Source: Methylobacterium aquaticum (GTDB lineage Bacteria > Pseudomonadota > Alphaproteobacteria > Rhizobiales > Beijerinckiaceae). Taken from it: a stretch of DNA of 48,181 nt. The translations under genes were made by a program, and so were the position numbers. The DNA lies in assembly GCF_001043915.1 (NCBI RefSeq), contig NZ_LABX01000045.1:1-48181 (forward strand). Reading direction: 5' to 3'. The notes beneath the pieces are model-generated. The model worked only from the letters and a program-made list of their open reading frames with translations. It searched no databases and was not told the DNA's origin. This document shows positions 1 to 8,219 of this stretch, piece after piece (the stretch's first letter is position 1; every line of letters begins with the position of its first letter).

Positions 1-65
1 TTTCTGTGCATGACTTTGGGTAGTTCGAACTGGGGCGCTCTGTCTGTCTCCTCTCTGTCGAATGA

Positions 66-731
66 TTATACTTTCTGCAGATTGGGCAGTCCGGACAGGG
101 GCGACAGATCGCTCACCTGTGTGTTGCAGCAGTCGACCTGCTGCAGATTGGGCAGTCCGGACAGGGGCGACAGATCGCTCACCTGTGTGTTGAAGCAGTC
201 GACCTGCTGCAGATTGGGCAGTCCGGACAGGGGCGACAGATCGCTCACCTGTGTGCCGCCACAGTCGACCTGCTGCAGATTGGGCAGTCCGGACAGGGGC
301 GACAGATCGCTCACCTGTGTGCCGCTGCAGTTGACCTGCTGCAGATTGGGCAGTCCGGACAGGGGCGAAATATCTTCTAAATTGACGTTGCCACCAACAT
401 CAATAATTATCAAGTCTTTTAGATTGTATACAAAAGACAAACAATTTATGTCGCTATATCGCACATGTAAATCTCTAATATTCACCATTGTGCGAAGAAG
501 ATCCGAAAATTTATTTATATTTAATTGAATTCTATCAACGACAAAAATTCCGTATCCCAATCGCAAGGAAACCAAATGATCCAGATCAAACAAGTCCCTC
601 GGCACATCCCGGAGCGGCAAATCCGTGAGATCAAGCGCGCCCGTGCGCCGAACGGCCTCCTCCGCAATCCTCACCTGCGCCTCGGCAAACGCCTTGTCCG
701 GCGACACCCGTCCTGACGACGCCACGCCCAC
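66..731 (-). CDS. Leucine-rich-repeat protein with near-identical repeats
   Basis: This encodes 221 aa from a GTG start. Residues 15-60 resemble the N-terminal cap of bacterial LRR proteins (AEAQVRIAEEAVRRTGALDL, then LPLRDVP). A divergent middle part follows, and then four and a half copies of a 22-residue repeat of the form SDLSPLSGLPNLQQVDC-x-x-TQV. This LRR spacing forms a solenoid used in protein binding, but no partner can be named. The reading frame stops (LQKV, then TAA) straight after a repeat, without a C-terminal cap. The protein may therefore be truncated, possibly from a longer LRR or Roco-type parent, which is inference. The middle section (about 370-560) is strikingly AT-rich beside the GC-rich repeats, which suggests a mosaic or acquired gene. 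The start is uncertain because a second GTG lies 6 nt inside. Confidence 0.7.
   Translation of the reverse strand: MGVASSGRVSPDKAFAEAQVRIAEEAVRRTGALDLTDLPLRDVPRDLFDLDHLVSLRLGYGIFVVDRIQLNINKFSDLLRTMVNIRDLHVRYSDINCLSFVYNLKDLIIIDVGGNVNLEDISPLSGLPNLQQVNCSGTQVSDLSPLSGLPNLQQVDCGGTQVSDLSPLSGLPNLQQVDCFNTQVSDLSPLSGLPNLQQVDCCNTQVSDLSPLSGLPNLQKV
75..370. repeat. 66-bp tandem repeat array, about 4.5 copies
   Basis: Copies begin with CTGCAGATTGGGCAGTCC at 75, 141, 207, 273 and 339, an exact 66-bp period. The last copy diverges after GGGGCGA near 368. Between copies nearly all variation falls in one block of about 9 nt (for example TTGCAGCAG, TTGAAGCAG, CCGCCACAG, CCGCTGCAG) plus one C/T site. The array encodes the LRR units of the minus-strand gene, one 22-residue repeat per unit. 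Confidence 0.95.
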
Positions 732-807
732 CCCCAGCCGAGCCCCAGGCTCAACTTAAGGTGCACAAGACCCGCGCATCAAGCATCGATGCCCCGGCGA
801 CAGGCTG

Positions 808-1614
808 TCACGACGCCCCACCCAGCACGAACCGCTCGATCGCCTCCGCAAACCCCTCCGCCTCGTTCGTCGCCGTCACCTGGGTCGCGGCCCGCTTGAC
901 CGCGTCGCTGGCATTGCCCATCGCGACCGACAGGCCGGCGCGGGCGAACATCGCCGTGTCGTTCGCCATGTCGCCGAGCACCGCCACTTGGTCGAGCGGG
1001 ATGCCCAGATCCCCGGCGATGCGGGCCACGAAGTGGCCCTTGTCGACATGAGGCGGGGTGACGTCGAGATAATAGACCTGTGAGCGGTGGACTGCCGCGC
1101 CGTCGCCGATCTCCTCCGCCAGACGCGGCTCGAGGGCGGCGAGGCGGGCGTGGTCGCGGGAGACGCCGACGAGCTTCGCCGCGCGGGCGAGATGCGGCGC
1201 AAGGTCGTCGACCACGCGGGGGCCGGCCTGGAGAGTGCGGCGCTCCAGATCGGTATAGGGGCCGTCCGGATCGGTCACGAGCCACGCCCCCTCCGCGAAG
1301 ACCCAGAGGTCGATCCCCTCCGCGGCAAAGCGCGCGGCGGCGGCCCGCGCCGCGGCCTCCGGGATCAGGGTCTCGTCGATCAGGGAGAGATCCGGCCGCA
1401 CCACCGTCGAGCCGTTGAAGGCGCCCATCGGCAGGGCGAGCCCGAGGGCCTCGACCAGCGGGCGCAGGCCGATCGGCGGGCGGCTCGACGCCACCGTGAA
1501 GGCGATGCCGCGGGCGCGCAGGGCCGCGACGGCGCCGATCGTGCGCTCGGTCAGCCGCTTGTCGCCGGTGACGAGGGTGCCGTCGACATCGGTGACCACC
1601 AGGGCGATGGACAA
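808..1614 (-). CDS. HAD-superfamily Cof-type phosphatase
   Basis: This 268-aa protein is a HAD hydrolase of the Cof / type IIB group, which are cytoplasmic Mg-dependent phosphatases acting on sugar phosphates or other small phosphorylated metabolites. All four HAD motifs are visible: DVDGT near residue 9 with the nucleophile Asp, the Ser of TVASSRP, the Lys of DKGHF, and GDMANDTAMF near residue 220. The length fits the family. I chose a TTG start (MSIALVVTDVDGT) because AGGAGA lies 7 nt upstream; the frame is open much further upstream but runs into the neighbouring hydrolase gene. It follows that gene by 20 bp, so the two are probably cotranscribed. The substrate cannot be read from the sequence. 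Confidence 0.85.
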   Translation of the reverse strand: MSIALVVTDVDGTLVTGDKRLTERTIGAVAALRARGIAFTVASSRPPIGLRPLVEALGLALPMGAFNGSTVVRPDLSLIDETLIPEAAARAAAARFAAEGIDLWVFAEGAWLVTDPDGPYTDLERRTLQAGPRVVDDLAPHLARAAKLVGVSRDHARLAALEPRLAEEIGDGAAVHRSQVYYLDVTPPHVDKGHFVARIAGDLGIPLDQVAVLGDMANDTAMFARAGLSVAMGNASDAVKRAATQVTATNEAEGFAEAIERFVLGGAS

Positions 1615-1634
1615 GGGGCAGTCTCCTCGGATCG

Positions 1635-2897
1635 TCAGATCTCCCGGTGCACCGGCACCGGCTCGGGCGCGGTTTCGGGCCGCAGCGGAACGATCCGGGG
1701 ATTCATCACCCGGTCGCGCAGGGCTTGCGGCCCGAGCGTCAGGGCGAAGAAATCGTACTCGCCCGGCAGGTCGTTGGCCATCAGGAACTGGAAATGCATC
1801 CGGAACGGCCGGAACGAGATCCGCCGGTACACCTCCGGGACGATGATCTCGCGGAACTTCGTCGAGCGGATCAGCGGGTTGCGCACCGGGCCTTCGGGCG
1901 TCATCCCAAGGTCGCGGCCGGGGTTGAAGCCCGGAAAGTTCATCCAGTCTTGCGGCGCCTGGTAATCGGCCCAGACCAGCCGGTCGCTGGTCACGAGCCG
2001 CATCACGTCGGCCCGCGTCTGGATCGCCCGCCGGTGAATCGCCACGAGGGGCAGCCCGGACCCGAGGGTGAGGAGCGACAGGCGCGGCCCCTCCGGCAGA
2101 TCGCGCTCCAGCACCCGGGCGGCGACCTCGACGGCGGTGAGCGCCCCCGAGGAATGGCCGACGATCAGCACCTCGTCGACCTCGCCCGCCCGGTAGACCC
2201 CTGCGACGTACTCGGCGAACAGGTCCAAGCGGGCCTCGTAATCCGGGCGCCAGCGGATGCTGTGCTGCCAGTTGAACACCCAATCGTTGATGAGCTGGCG
2301 CAGGAAGATCCGGTCGAGGAGCGGGACGGCGGCCAGAACCAGGCCGAGGGCGGACAGCGCCCCGATCGCCCCGGCGGCGAGGCCCGGCAGCCAGCCGGCG
2401 AGCAGGTGGGCGGCGCCGGTGCCGAGCAGGGCCGCCAGGGCGGCCAGGATCAGCGTCATGCCGAACGGGTAGAGGATGATGTTCCCGTATTTCCAGTTCA
2501 GCGCGTAGAGCCGGACCAGCTTGCCGGTCGCGAAGGTGTGCAGGATGCCGGCGGTGAGGAGCGCCATCGAGGCGAGCAGCGGCCTGCGGAAATCCGCCCG
2601 CACGAGGTCGTCCCACAGCAGAACGTCGTAGGTGGTGCGGGTCTCCCGGCCGGGCTGCCCGGCCTCGACGGTCCAGGTCTGCACCAGGCCGTCGGGCCGG
2701 GTCTCGGCCCGAGTGACCTTTCGTGAGCCGAGATCGAAGCGCTTGGCGTAGCGGGCCAGCTCCCGGGCGAACAGCGCCCGGTAGCGCTTGTTCGATTCGG
2801 GGTCGTAGCCCGGCAGGTAGACGACGTGCCGCCGCCGCACGGGCTCCGACCCCTGCGGCGCCGCATCGGGCGGCGTGAAGCCGATTGGTGTGGTCAT
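1635..2897 (-). CDS. Membrane-associated alpha/beta hydrolase-like protein
   Basis: This encodes 420 aa. The N-terminal part has HVVYLPGYDPESNKRYRAL, typical of the first strand of a lipase or esterase-like fold. A hydrophobic central section (about residues 105-195) holds two or three membrane segments, and a nucleophile elbow GHSSG follows near residue 250. Ser in that elbow is the expected nucleophile; the acid and His partners were not assigned. The membrane segments are inserted inside the hydrolase fold, which is unusual, and suggest action at the inner membrane. The chosen ATG (MTTPIGFTPP) avoids a low-complexity Arg-rich upstream extension that is probably not translated. It is followed closely by the HAD phosphatase gene. 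The substrate is unknown. Confidence 0.7.
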   Translation of the reverse strand: MTTPIGFTPPDAAPQGSEPVRRRHVVYLPGYDPESNKRYRALFARELARYAKRFDLGSRKVTRAETRPDGLVQTWTVEAGQPGRETRTTYDVLLWDDLVRADFRRPLLASMALLTAGILHTFATGKLVRLYALNWKYGNIILYPFGMTLILAALAALLGTGAAHLLAGWLPGLAAGAIGALSALGLVLAAVPLLDRIFLRQLINDWVFNWQHSIRWRPDYEARLDLFAEYVAGVYRAGEVDEVLIVGHSSGALTAVEVAARVLERDLPEGPRLSLLTLGSGLPLVAIHRRAIQTRADVMRLVTSDRLVWADYQAPQDWMNFPGFNPGRDLGMTPEGPVRNPLIRSTKFREIIVPEVYRRISFRPFRMHFQFLMANDLPGEYDFFALTLGPQALRDRVMNPRIVPLRPETAPEPVPVHREI

Positions 2898-2940
2898 CGC
2901 TGCCCTGTCATCCGCGTCACCCCCGTCCGAACGCCGCAAT

Positions 2941-2986
2941 GTGGTAACGGGTGTCGTGTAGCCACGGCGTGGTAACGGTTGTCGTG
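2941..2986. repeat. Pair of 18-bp direct repeats upstream of export gene
   Basis: GTGGTAACGGGTGTCGTG at 2941-2958 and GTGGTAACGGTTGTCGTG at 2969-2986 differ at one base and lie 28 bp apart, start to start. They sit in the 256-bp divergent gap between the hydrolase and the polysaccharide-export gene. Closely spaced direct repeats in a divergent promoter region are compatible with an operator. No regulator is identified. Confidence 0.6.
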
Positions 2987-3153
2987 CCCGCACGACAGGC
3001 CGAAGGCCACGCGCCGTCCTTCGGGCCCTGTGTCTAGCGGGGAAGCCGGCGTCAGGGGAGGGCTCCCGAGGGTAGTGTGACACGGGGGCCACGGACAGGG
3101 GACCCCGACTCGGCTAGGGACCATTCTCAAGGTAAGGACGAGCACTCTCGCTG

Positions 3154-4323
3154 ATGCGCGCACTCCCGATCGCCCTCTGCACCGCGCTCGCGGTCTCGGG
3201 CTGCTCCAACTTCCTGCCGGCGGCCGGCCCGACGGCGAGCGCGGTGGCGTCGGGGGCCGACGTGGCGACCGATCAGGGCCTTCTTGCCCGCTACGAAATC
3301 GTCGACGTCGATGCCGCGGTGGTCGAGGCCCTGCGCGGCCGCCCGCTCGACAGCCTGCTCGCCTCCTTCGGCGACCGCCGCCCCTCGGTCGAGCCGGTGA
3401 TCGGCATCGGCGACACCGTGGCGGTGACCATCTACGAGGCGAGCACCGGCGGCCTGTTCTCCGGCTCCCTGTCGATCGATCGGTTCTCCTCCGGCTCGAA
3501 ATCGGCCACGATCCCGCCGCAGGTCGTCACCCGCGACGGCGCCATCACCGTGCCGTATGCCGGCCGCATCCAGGTGGCGGGCAAGCGCGTCCAGGACGTC
3601 CAGACCCAGATCGAGCAGGAACTCGCCGGCAAGGCGATCGAGCCGCAGGTGATCGTCACCGTGGTGCAGCCGACCAGCACCGCCGTGACGGTGACCGGCG
3701 AGGTCACGGCGGGCGCCCGCGTTCCGCTCTCGACCAAGGGCGACCGGCTGCTCGACGTGGTGGCGGGGGCTGGCGGCGTGCGCGCCCCGGTCTCCGAGAC
3801 CTTCGTGCGGCTGTCACGCGGTGCGACCACCGCGACGGTTCCGCTCACCGCGGTGGTCTCCAACCCGCGCGAAAACATCTTCCTGCGCCCGGGCGACACG
3901 CTCACCCTGGTGCGCGACCCCCAGACCTTCCTGGCGGTCGGCGCGCTCGGCGCCCAGGCCGAGATCCCCTTTGCCGCCGAGGGCATCACGCTGGCCCAGG
4001 CGCTCGCCAAGGCGCGGGGCCTCTCGGACGTGCAGGCCGACCCGGCCGGCGTGTTCATCTTCCGGTTCGAGCCGGCCTCGGTGGTGCGCCGCATGCGCCC
4101 GTCGAGCCCGCTCCTGTCCTCGAACTTCGTGCCGGTGGTCTACCGGATCAACATGCGCGATCCCAACAGCCTGTTCGTCTCCCAGGCGTTCCGGATGCGC
4201 AACCGCGATCTCGTCTACGTTTCGAACGCGCCCTTCACCGAGGTCCAGAAGGTGCTCGGCGTGTTCTCGACCATCACCGCGCCGGTCTCGGCCGGCGCCT
4301 CGGTCTATGCCGGCGTGCGCTGA
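3154..4323 (+). CDS. Outer-membrane polysaccharide export lipoprotein (Wza/KpsD-like)
   Basis: This 389-aa protein has a lipoprotein signal peptide with lipobox VSGC near residue 17, so it should be lipidated and sorted to the outer membrane. Residues around 85-180 match the polysaccharide biosynthesis/export (PES) domain (IGIGDTVAVTIYEAS, IPPQVVTRDGAITVPYAGRI, then VIVTVVQPTSTAVTVTGEV). SLBB-like stretches follow (ITLAQALAKARGLSDVQADP). Wza-type proteins form the outer-membrane channel for capsule or exopolysaccharide. No Wzc kinase, polymerase or glycosyltransferase gene lies next to it here, so it is an isolated export gene and its polysaccharide is unknown. The ATG is preceded by AAGGACGAG at a rather long spacing. 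Confidence 0.88.
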   Translation: MRALPIALCTALAVSGCSNFLPAAGPTASAVASGADVATDQGLLARYEIVDVDAAVVEALRGRPLDSLLASFGDRRPSVEPVIGIGDTVAVTIYEASTGGLFSGSLSIDRFSSGSKSATIPPQVVTRDGAITVPYAGRIQVAGKRVQDVQTQIEQELAGKAIEPQVIVTVVQPTSTAVTVTGEVTAGARVPLSTKGDRLLDVVAGAGGVRAPVSETFVRLSRGATTATVPLTAVVSNPRENIFLRPGDTLTLVRDPQTFLAVGALGAQAEIPFAAEGITLAQALAKARGLSDVQADPAGVFIFRFEPASVVRRMRPSSPLLSSNFVPVVYRINMRDPNSLFVSQAFRMRNRDLVYVSNAPFTEVQKVLGVFSTITAPVSAGASVYAGVR

Positions 4324-4347
4324 GGGCGGGCGCCGCGGCGCCCGCCC
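4324..4347. terminator. GC-rich hairpin between convergent genes
   Basis: GGGCGGGCGCC and GGCGCCCGCCC form a perfect 11-bp stem with a 2-nt loop, starting right after the export gene's stop codon and ending 5 bp before the stop of the convergent dehydrogenase gene. No U-tract follows on either side, so this is a structural terminator or mRNA end protector rather than a canonical intrinsic terminator. Confidence 0.55.
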
Positions 4348-4352
4348 GTCCA

Positions 4353-5321
4353 TCAGGGCGTGACCACCCGCACCGGTGCGCCCCGGCGCCAGGCCGCGAT
4401 TGCCTCGACGGTGTCCTCGTAGAACATCCGGTAGGTGCTCTGCGTGACGTAGCCGAGATGCGGCGTCAGCACCGCGTTCGGCACGGCGCGGAGCGGATGG
4501 TCGGCGGGCAGGGGCTCGCGGTCGAACACGTCGAGCCCGGCCCGGATGCGGCCTTCCGCCAAGGCCGCGAGCAGCGCCGCCTCGTCGATGAGCGGGCCCC
4601 GGGAGGTGTTGATCAGGATCGCGCCCCGGCGCATCCGGGCGATCTCGGCCGCGCCGACGATGCCGCGGGTCGAGGGCGCCAGCACCATGTGCAGGCTGAC
4701 GACGTCGCTCTCCGAGAACAGCGCCTCGCGCGGCACCAGGGTGGCACCGCCGGCCTCCGCCCGCTCCGGCGTCAGGTTCGGGCTCCAGGCCGTCACCCGC
4801 AGGCCGAGGGCGCGGCCCACTGCCGCCACCCGGGCCCCGATGCGCCCGAGGCCGACAAGCCCGAGGGTGCGCCCCTCCAGGCTCTCGCCGACGCTGTCCT
4901 GCCAGCGCCCGCCCGCCATGTTGGCGAATTCCCGCGGCAGGTTGCGGGCGCAGGCGAGCATCAGCGCCACGGTCAGCTCGGCCGTGGCGATGCCGCCCTC
5001 GCCGTTGCGGGTGTTGCAGACGGTGATGCCGCGGGCTTGCAGCGCCGCGCTGTCGACGGACGGGTTGCGCCCGCCGGTGAACACCACGAGCTGCAGGGCA
5101 GGCAGGGCGGCGATCAGCTCGGCGTCGAGGGGCATGCGCTCGCGCATCAGGCAGAGCACGGCATAGGGCGCGAGCCGCGCCGCCGCCTCCGCCCGGGGCA
5201 CGGGCTCCGACAGGAAATCCACCGCGACCCCCGGGCCGAGGCTGCCCCAATCGGCCAGCCCCTCGGCCACGCCCTGGTAATCGTCGAGCACCGCGACCCG
5301 GATCCCGTCACCGTGTGTCAT
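4353..5321 (-). CDS. D-2-hydroxyacid dehydrogenase
   Basis: This 322-aa NAD(P)-dependent oxidoreductase belongs to the D-isomer 2-hydroxyacid dehydrogenase family (phosphoglycerate dehydrogenase / glyoxylate reductase type). The Rossmann motif GLVGLGRIGARVA is near residue 150, RGAILINTSRGPLIDE carries the catalytic Arg region, DVFDREPLP holds the Glu, and TPHLGYV holds the active-site His. The ATG start giving MTHGDGIRVAVLDDYQG is preceded by GGAAGCGGA; an upstream in-frame start would add 22 residues unlike the family. It converges on the export gene. The substrate cannot be assigned from sequence; glyoxylate, hydroxypyruvate or another 2-ketoacid are all possible. Confidence 0.87.
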   Translation of the reverse strand: MTHGDGIRVAVLDDYQGVAEGLADWGSLGPGVAVDFLSEPVPRAEAAARLAPYAVLCLMRERMPLDAELIAALPALQLVVFTGGRNPSVDSAALQARGITVCNTRNGEGGIATAELTVALMLACARNLPREFANMAGGRWQDSVGESLEGRTLGLVGLGRIGARVAAVGRALGLRVTAWSPNLTPERAEAGGATLVPREALFSESDVVSLHMVLAPSTRGIVGAAEIARMRRGAILINTSRGPLIDEAALLAALAEGRIRAGLDVFDREPLPADHPLRAVPNAVLTPHLGYVTQSTYRMFYEDTVEAIAAWRRGAPVRVVTP

Positions 5322-5616
5322 CGTTCCGCTTCCACCGATCGCGCCGGGCCCCGACCGCCGGTTCCCGGCCGGCCATGATTCCGTCAATATCCGGCGTCGG
5401 ATAGGCGTTCCAGCCCGGGGCCGTGCTATGCTCGCCGCAGCACCCTGACGCGCCGCAGCCCCCTTGCGCCCCTGCGGGCTCGGGCCCGATAGAGCGGGCG
5501 CCTTCGCGGGTTTGCACGGCGGGTTTGCACGGACAGAGGGGCGACGGCTGTGCTAAGCGGCCGGAGGATCGAGGCCGGAGGACGGAGTGGTTCTGAACCA
5601 TGCGGGAGCGCCGGGG

Positions 5617-6726
5617 ATGACGCGCGCCAGGGCTGTCGCCGCCCTCTGGCTGGCGATCGGAGCGCTGCTGTGCGGGGCGGGGACCGCCCGCGCCGACGTG
5701 ACCATCGGCGTCGCGGTTCCGCGCACCGGCGCGGTCGCCGGCATCGGCGAGCAGGTGCTCCAGGGCGTGCAGGCCGCCGTCCGGGACGCCAATGCCCGTG
5801 GGGGCCTCGCCGGGGAGGCGATCGTCCTCGACGTGCAGGACGATGCCTGCGACCCCGGCCAGGCGATGGCGGTGGCCGAGCGCTTCGTGCGTGCGGGCGT
5901 GCGGCTGGTGATCGGGCATGTCTGCTCCAGCGCGTCGCTTGCGGCCTCCGACGTCTACGCGGCGGCCGGCGCGGTGATGATCAGCCCGGCCTCCAACGCC
6001 GCCCGCCTGACCGATCGCGGCCTGCCCACCATCTTCCGGGTCTCGGGACGGGAGGACGACCAGGGCCGGCTCTCGGCCACGATCCTGGCCGAGCGGTTTC
6101 GCGACAAGAAGATCGCGATCCTCTACGACGACACGCCCCTGTCGCGGAGCCTCGCCGAATCGACCAAGGCCAACCTGAACAAGATCGGCCAGAACGAGAC
6201 CCTGTTCGCCGCGATCGTGCCGGGCCAGACCGATGACGTCGCCCTCGTCAAGCGCCTGCAAGGGGCGGGGATCGAGGTGGTCTATTACGGCGGCCATTAC
6301 CAGGAGATGGGCAAGCTGGTGCGCAAGGCGGCGGAAGCCGGCTACCGCCCGCAATGGTTCGGCACCTCCGGCATCGCCACGAAGGAGTTCGGCGCGCTGG
6401 CCGGCCCGGCGAGCGACGGCGTGCTGATGACCTTCAACCCGGACCTGCGCCGGAAACCCGAGGCAGCCGCCGCCGTGAAGGCGCTCCAGGCCGACGGGAT
6501 CGACCCGGCCGGCTTCACCCTCTACGGCTACGCCGCGCTCCAGGCGCTGGTCGAGGCCGGCACCTTCGCCAAGTCCACCGACCCGAAGGCCGTCGCCGAG
6601 ACCCTGCATGCGGAGCGGTTCAACCTGGTGCTCGGCAATGTCGGGTTCGACCAGAAGGGCGACGTGACGGCGCCGGGCTACGTGCTCTACGTCTGGCGCG
6701 ACGGTGCCTTCACCTACGCCAATTGA
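5617..6726 (+). CDS. Branched-chain amino acid-type ABC substrate-binding protein
   Basis: This 369-aa type I periplasmic binding protein belongs to the Leu/Ile/Val-binding family. A Sec signal peptide (RAVAALWLAIGALLCG, cleavage near ARA-D) is followed by VTIGVAVPRTGAVAGIGEQV, the characteristic ligand-binding start, and later QTDDVALVKRLQGAGIEVVYYGG and KGDVTAPGYVLYVWRDG. The second in-frame start (ATG) was chosen because GGAG lies 8 nt upstream and it gives a clean signal peptide; a GTG 30 nt earlier is possible. No permease or ATPase genes (livHMGF) are adjacent, so it is an orphan binding protein that either feeds a distant transporter or acts as a sensor. Confidence 0.88.
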   Translation: MTRARAVAALWLAIGALLCGAGTARADVTIGVAVPRTGAVAGIGEQVLQGVQAAVRDANARGGLAGEAIVLDVQDDACDPGQAMAVAERFVRAGVRLVIGHVCSSASLAASDVYAAAGAVMISPASNAARLTDRGLPTIFRVSGREDDQGRLSATILAERFRDKKIAILYDDTPLSRSLAESTKANLNKIGQNETLFAAIVPGQTDDVALVKRLQGAGIEVVYYGGHYQEMGKLVRKAAEAGYRPQWFGTSGIATKEFGALAGPASDGVLMTFNPDLRRKPEAAAAVKALQADGIDPAGFTLYGYAALQALVEAGTFAKSTDPKAVAETLHAERFNLVLGNVGFDQKGDVTAPGYVLYVWRDGAFTYAN

Positions 6727-6849
6727 CCGGCGGCCCGCGACCAGTCGCTCATTGCAAGCAACGGCACTGTCTTTTCTGGTCGGAACAACTCTAGGTCAGT
6801 TGCGCGGAGTGCTGGAGATCATGCGGCTGCTTGCATGGGTGCGATGCAA

Positions 6850-6906
6850 TATAATGCGAATTTTAACGATTTATTGATGTTTATGTGTGCAAAAATTTAG
6901 CACACA
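6850..6906 (+). promoter_or_regulatory. AT-rich leader with TATAAT box and inverted repeat before chemoreceptor
   Basis: The roughly 80 bp before the chemoreceptor are AT-rich, unlike their surroundings. They hold a TATAAT at 6850-6855, without a well-spaced -35, and a perfect inverted repeat TGTGTGC (6884-6890) / GCACACA (6900-6906) around a 9-nt AT-only centre. The repeat ends 15 nt before the start codon and next to the AAAGGA ribosome-binding site. It could be an operator or an mRNA hairpin next to the ribosome-binding site; this is inference. Confidence 0.45.
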
Positions 6907-6921
6907 AAGGACCAATTTTGC

Positions 6922-8208
6922 ATGTTCAAGCGCCACTCCAGCAACGACGAGCTGATGGATGTTCTCGGCAAGCATGCCGGGGTCGGTCTCTGGGATGCCA
7001 TCCTGTACCAGGGGGACGCCGCGCATCCGAAGAGCCGCTGGACCTGGTCGCAGGAATTCCGCCGGCTGCTGGGCTACACGTCGAAGGAGGATTTTCCGGA
7101 CGTGATGCAGTCGTGGAGCGACCTGCTCCATCCGGACGATGTCGCTCCGACCTTCGCGGCCTTCGGGGCGGCTCTCGTCAACGTGGCGAACAAGGGCGCC
7201 TACGACGTCACCTATCGGCTGAAATGCCGCGGCGGCCATTACCGCTGGTTCCGCGCGACGGGGGGCGTCGTCCACGACGCGGCCGGCAAGCCGGTGCGCG
7301 CCTGCGGCTCGCTGGTCGACATCCACGTCGCCGTCGAGTCGGCGGAGCAGGGCAAGCGCCGTGCCGCCCTGATCGACGGGCTGATCAAGGCGTTCGGCGA
7401 GGACACCGACGCGGTGATCCACACCCTCGTGACGAGCGCCAACGCCTTGCAGGCGTCGGCCGGCGACGTCGCCTCGGTGGCGGACCGGAACAACCGGCGC
7501 TCCGCCGAGGTGGCGGGATCGGCCGAGGAGACCTCGACCCATGTCGATGCCGTGGCGGCGGCGACGGAGGAACTGGCGGCGACCATCCGCGAATTGTCGC
7601 AGCAGGCGTCCCATACCTCGAACCTGGCGGCGACCGCGGCCGAGAAGGCGAGCCAGACCGACACCCTGGTCCACGCCCTGTCGCAGGCGGCCGACAAGAT
7701 CGGCGCGGTCGTCGGCATGATCAATTCGCTCGCCAGCCAGACCAACCTTCTGGCGCTCAACGCCACGATCGAGGCGGCCCGCGCCGGCGAAGCCGGCCGG
7801 GGGTTCGCGGTCGTCGCCGCCGAGGTGAAGGCCCTGGCGGGTCAGACGAGCCGGGCGACCGACGAGATCGGCACGCAGGTGGCGGAGATCCGCCAGGCCA
7901 CCGGCAGCGCCGTCTCGGCGATCGGCGAGATCGGCACGACGATCACGCAACTGCGCGACACCGCGCTCGGCATGATGGAGGCGATGCGCGAGCAGGGCGC
8001 GGCCACCGGCGAGATCGCCCAGAGCGTCCAGCAGGCGGCGACCGGATCGCGGTCCGTCTCCGGGAACATCAGCGACGTGCGCAAGGATGTCGGGGCGACC
8101 GGCGAGGCCGCGACCGCGATGCTGCGCGTCGCGCAGGACCTCGGTCGCCACACCTCGGCTCTGACCCAGTCGATCGGCCGCTTCCTGTCCGAGGTGAGGG
8201 CTGCCTGA
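6922..8208 (+). CDS. Soluble PAS-domain methyl-accepting chemotaxis protein
   Basis: This 428-aa chemoreceptor has no membrane segment. Residues 10-130 form a PAS domain ([50 protein letters not shown]). Residues about 165-425 are the MCP signalling coiled coil, with the conserved hairpin tip [20 protein letters not shown] and [15 protein letters not shown]. The PAS domain probably senses an intracellular cue such as redox state or a small ligand, which is an inference from the fold. No che or flagellar genes are nearby. AAAGGA lies upstream of the ATG. The gene ends 11 bp before the convergent phzF-like gene. Confidence 0.9.
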   Translation: MFKRHSSNDELMDVLGKHAGVGLWDAILYQGDAAHPKSRWTWSQEFRRLLGYTSKEDFPDVMQSWSDLLHPDDVAPTFAAFGAALVNVANKGAYDVTYRLKCRGGHYRWFRATGGVVHDAAGKPVRACGSLVDIHVAVESAEQGKRRAALIDGLIKAFGEDTDAVIHTLVTSANALQASAGDVASVADRNNRRSAEVAGSAEETSTHVDAVAAATEELAATIRELSQQASHTSNLAATAAEKASQTDTLVHALSQAADKIGAVVGMINSLASQTNLLALNATIEAARAGEAGRGFAVVAAEVKALAGQTSRATDEIGTQVAEIRQATGSAVSAIGEIGTTITQLRDTALGMMEAMREQGAATGEIAQSVQQAATGSRSVSGNISDVRKDVGATGEAATAMLRVAQDLGRHTSALTQSIGRFLSEVRAA

Positions 8209-8219
8209 GCGGGGCTTGG

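Noticed and set aside
20..45. TTCGAAC sequence resembling a tRNA T-loop
   Set aside because: Flanking bases do not form a T-stem, acceptor stem or anticodon arm on either strand.
75..370. CRISPR-like look of the regularly spaced repeats at the left edge
   Set aside because: Units are contiguous with a 66-bp period, 57 of 66 bases are constant, the variable block is only about 9 nt, and the frame encodes LRRs. No cas genes are present.
10..528. Plus-strand frame with a repeated C-x-x-L-GSPDRGDRS motif
   Set aside because: The motif is only the complement of the 66-bp LRR repeats. The minus-strand LRR reading has a recognisable fold; this one does not.
1647..2726. 359-codon plus-strand frame opposite the alpha/beta hydrolase
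   Set aside because: It is antisense to a gene with a GHSSG elbow and membrane segments, is His/Arg/Gln-rich, and has no motif or ribosome-binding site.
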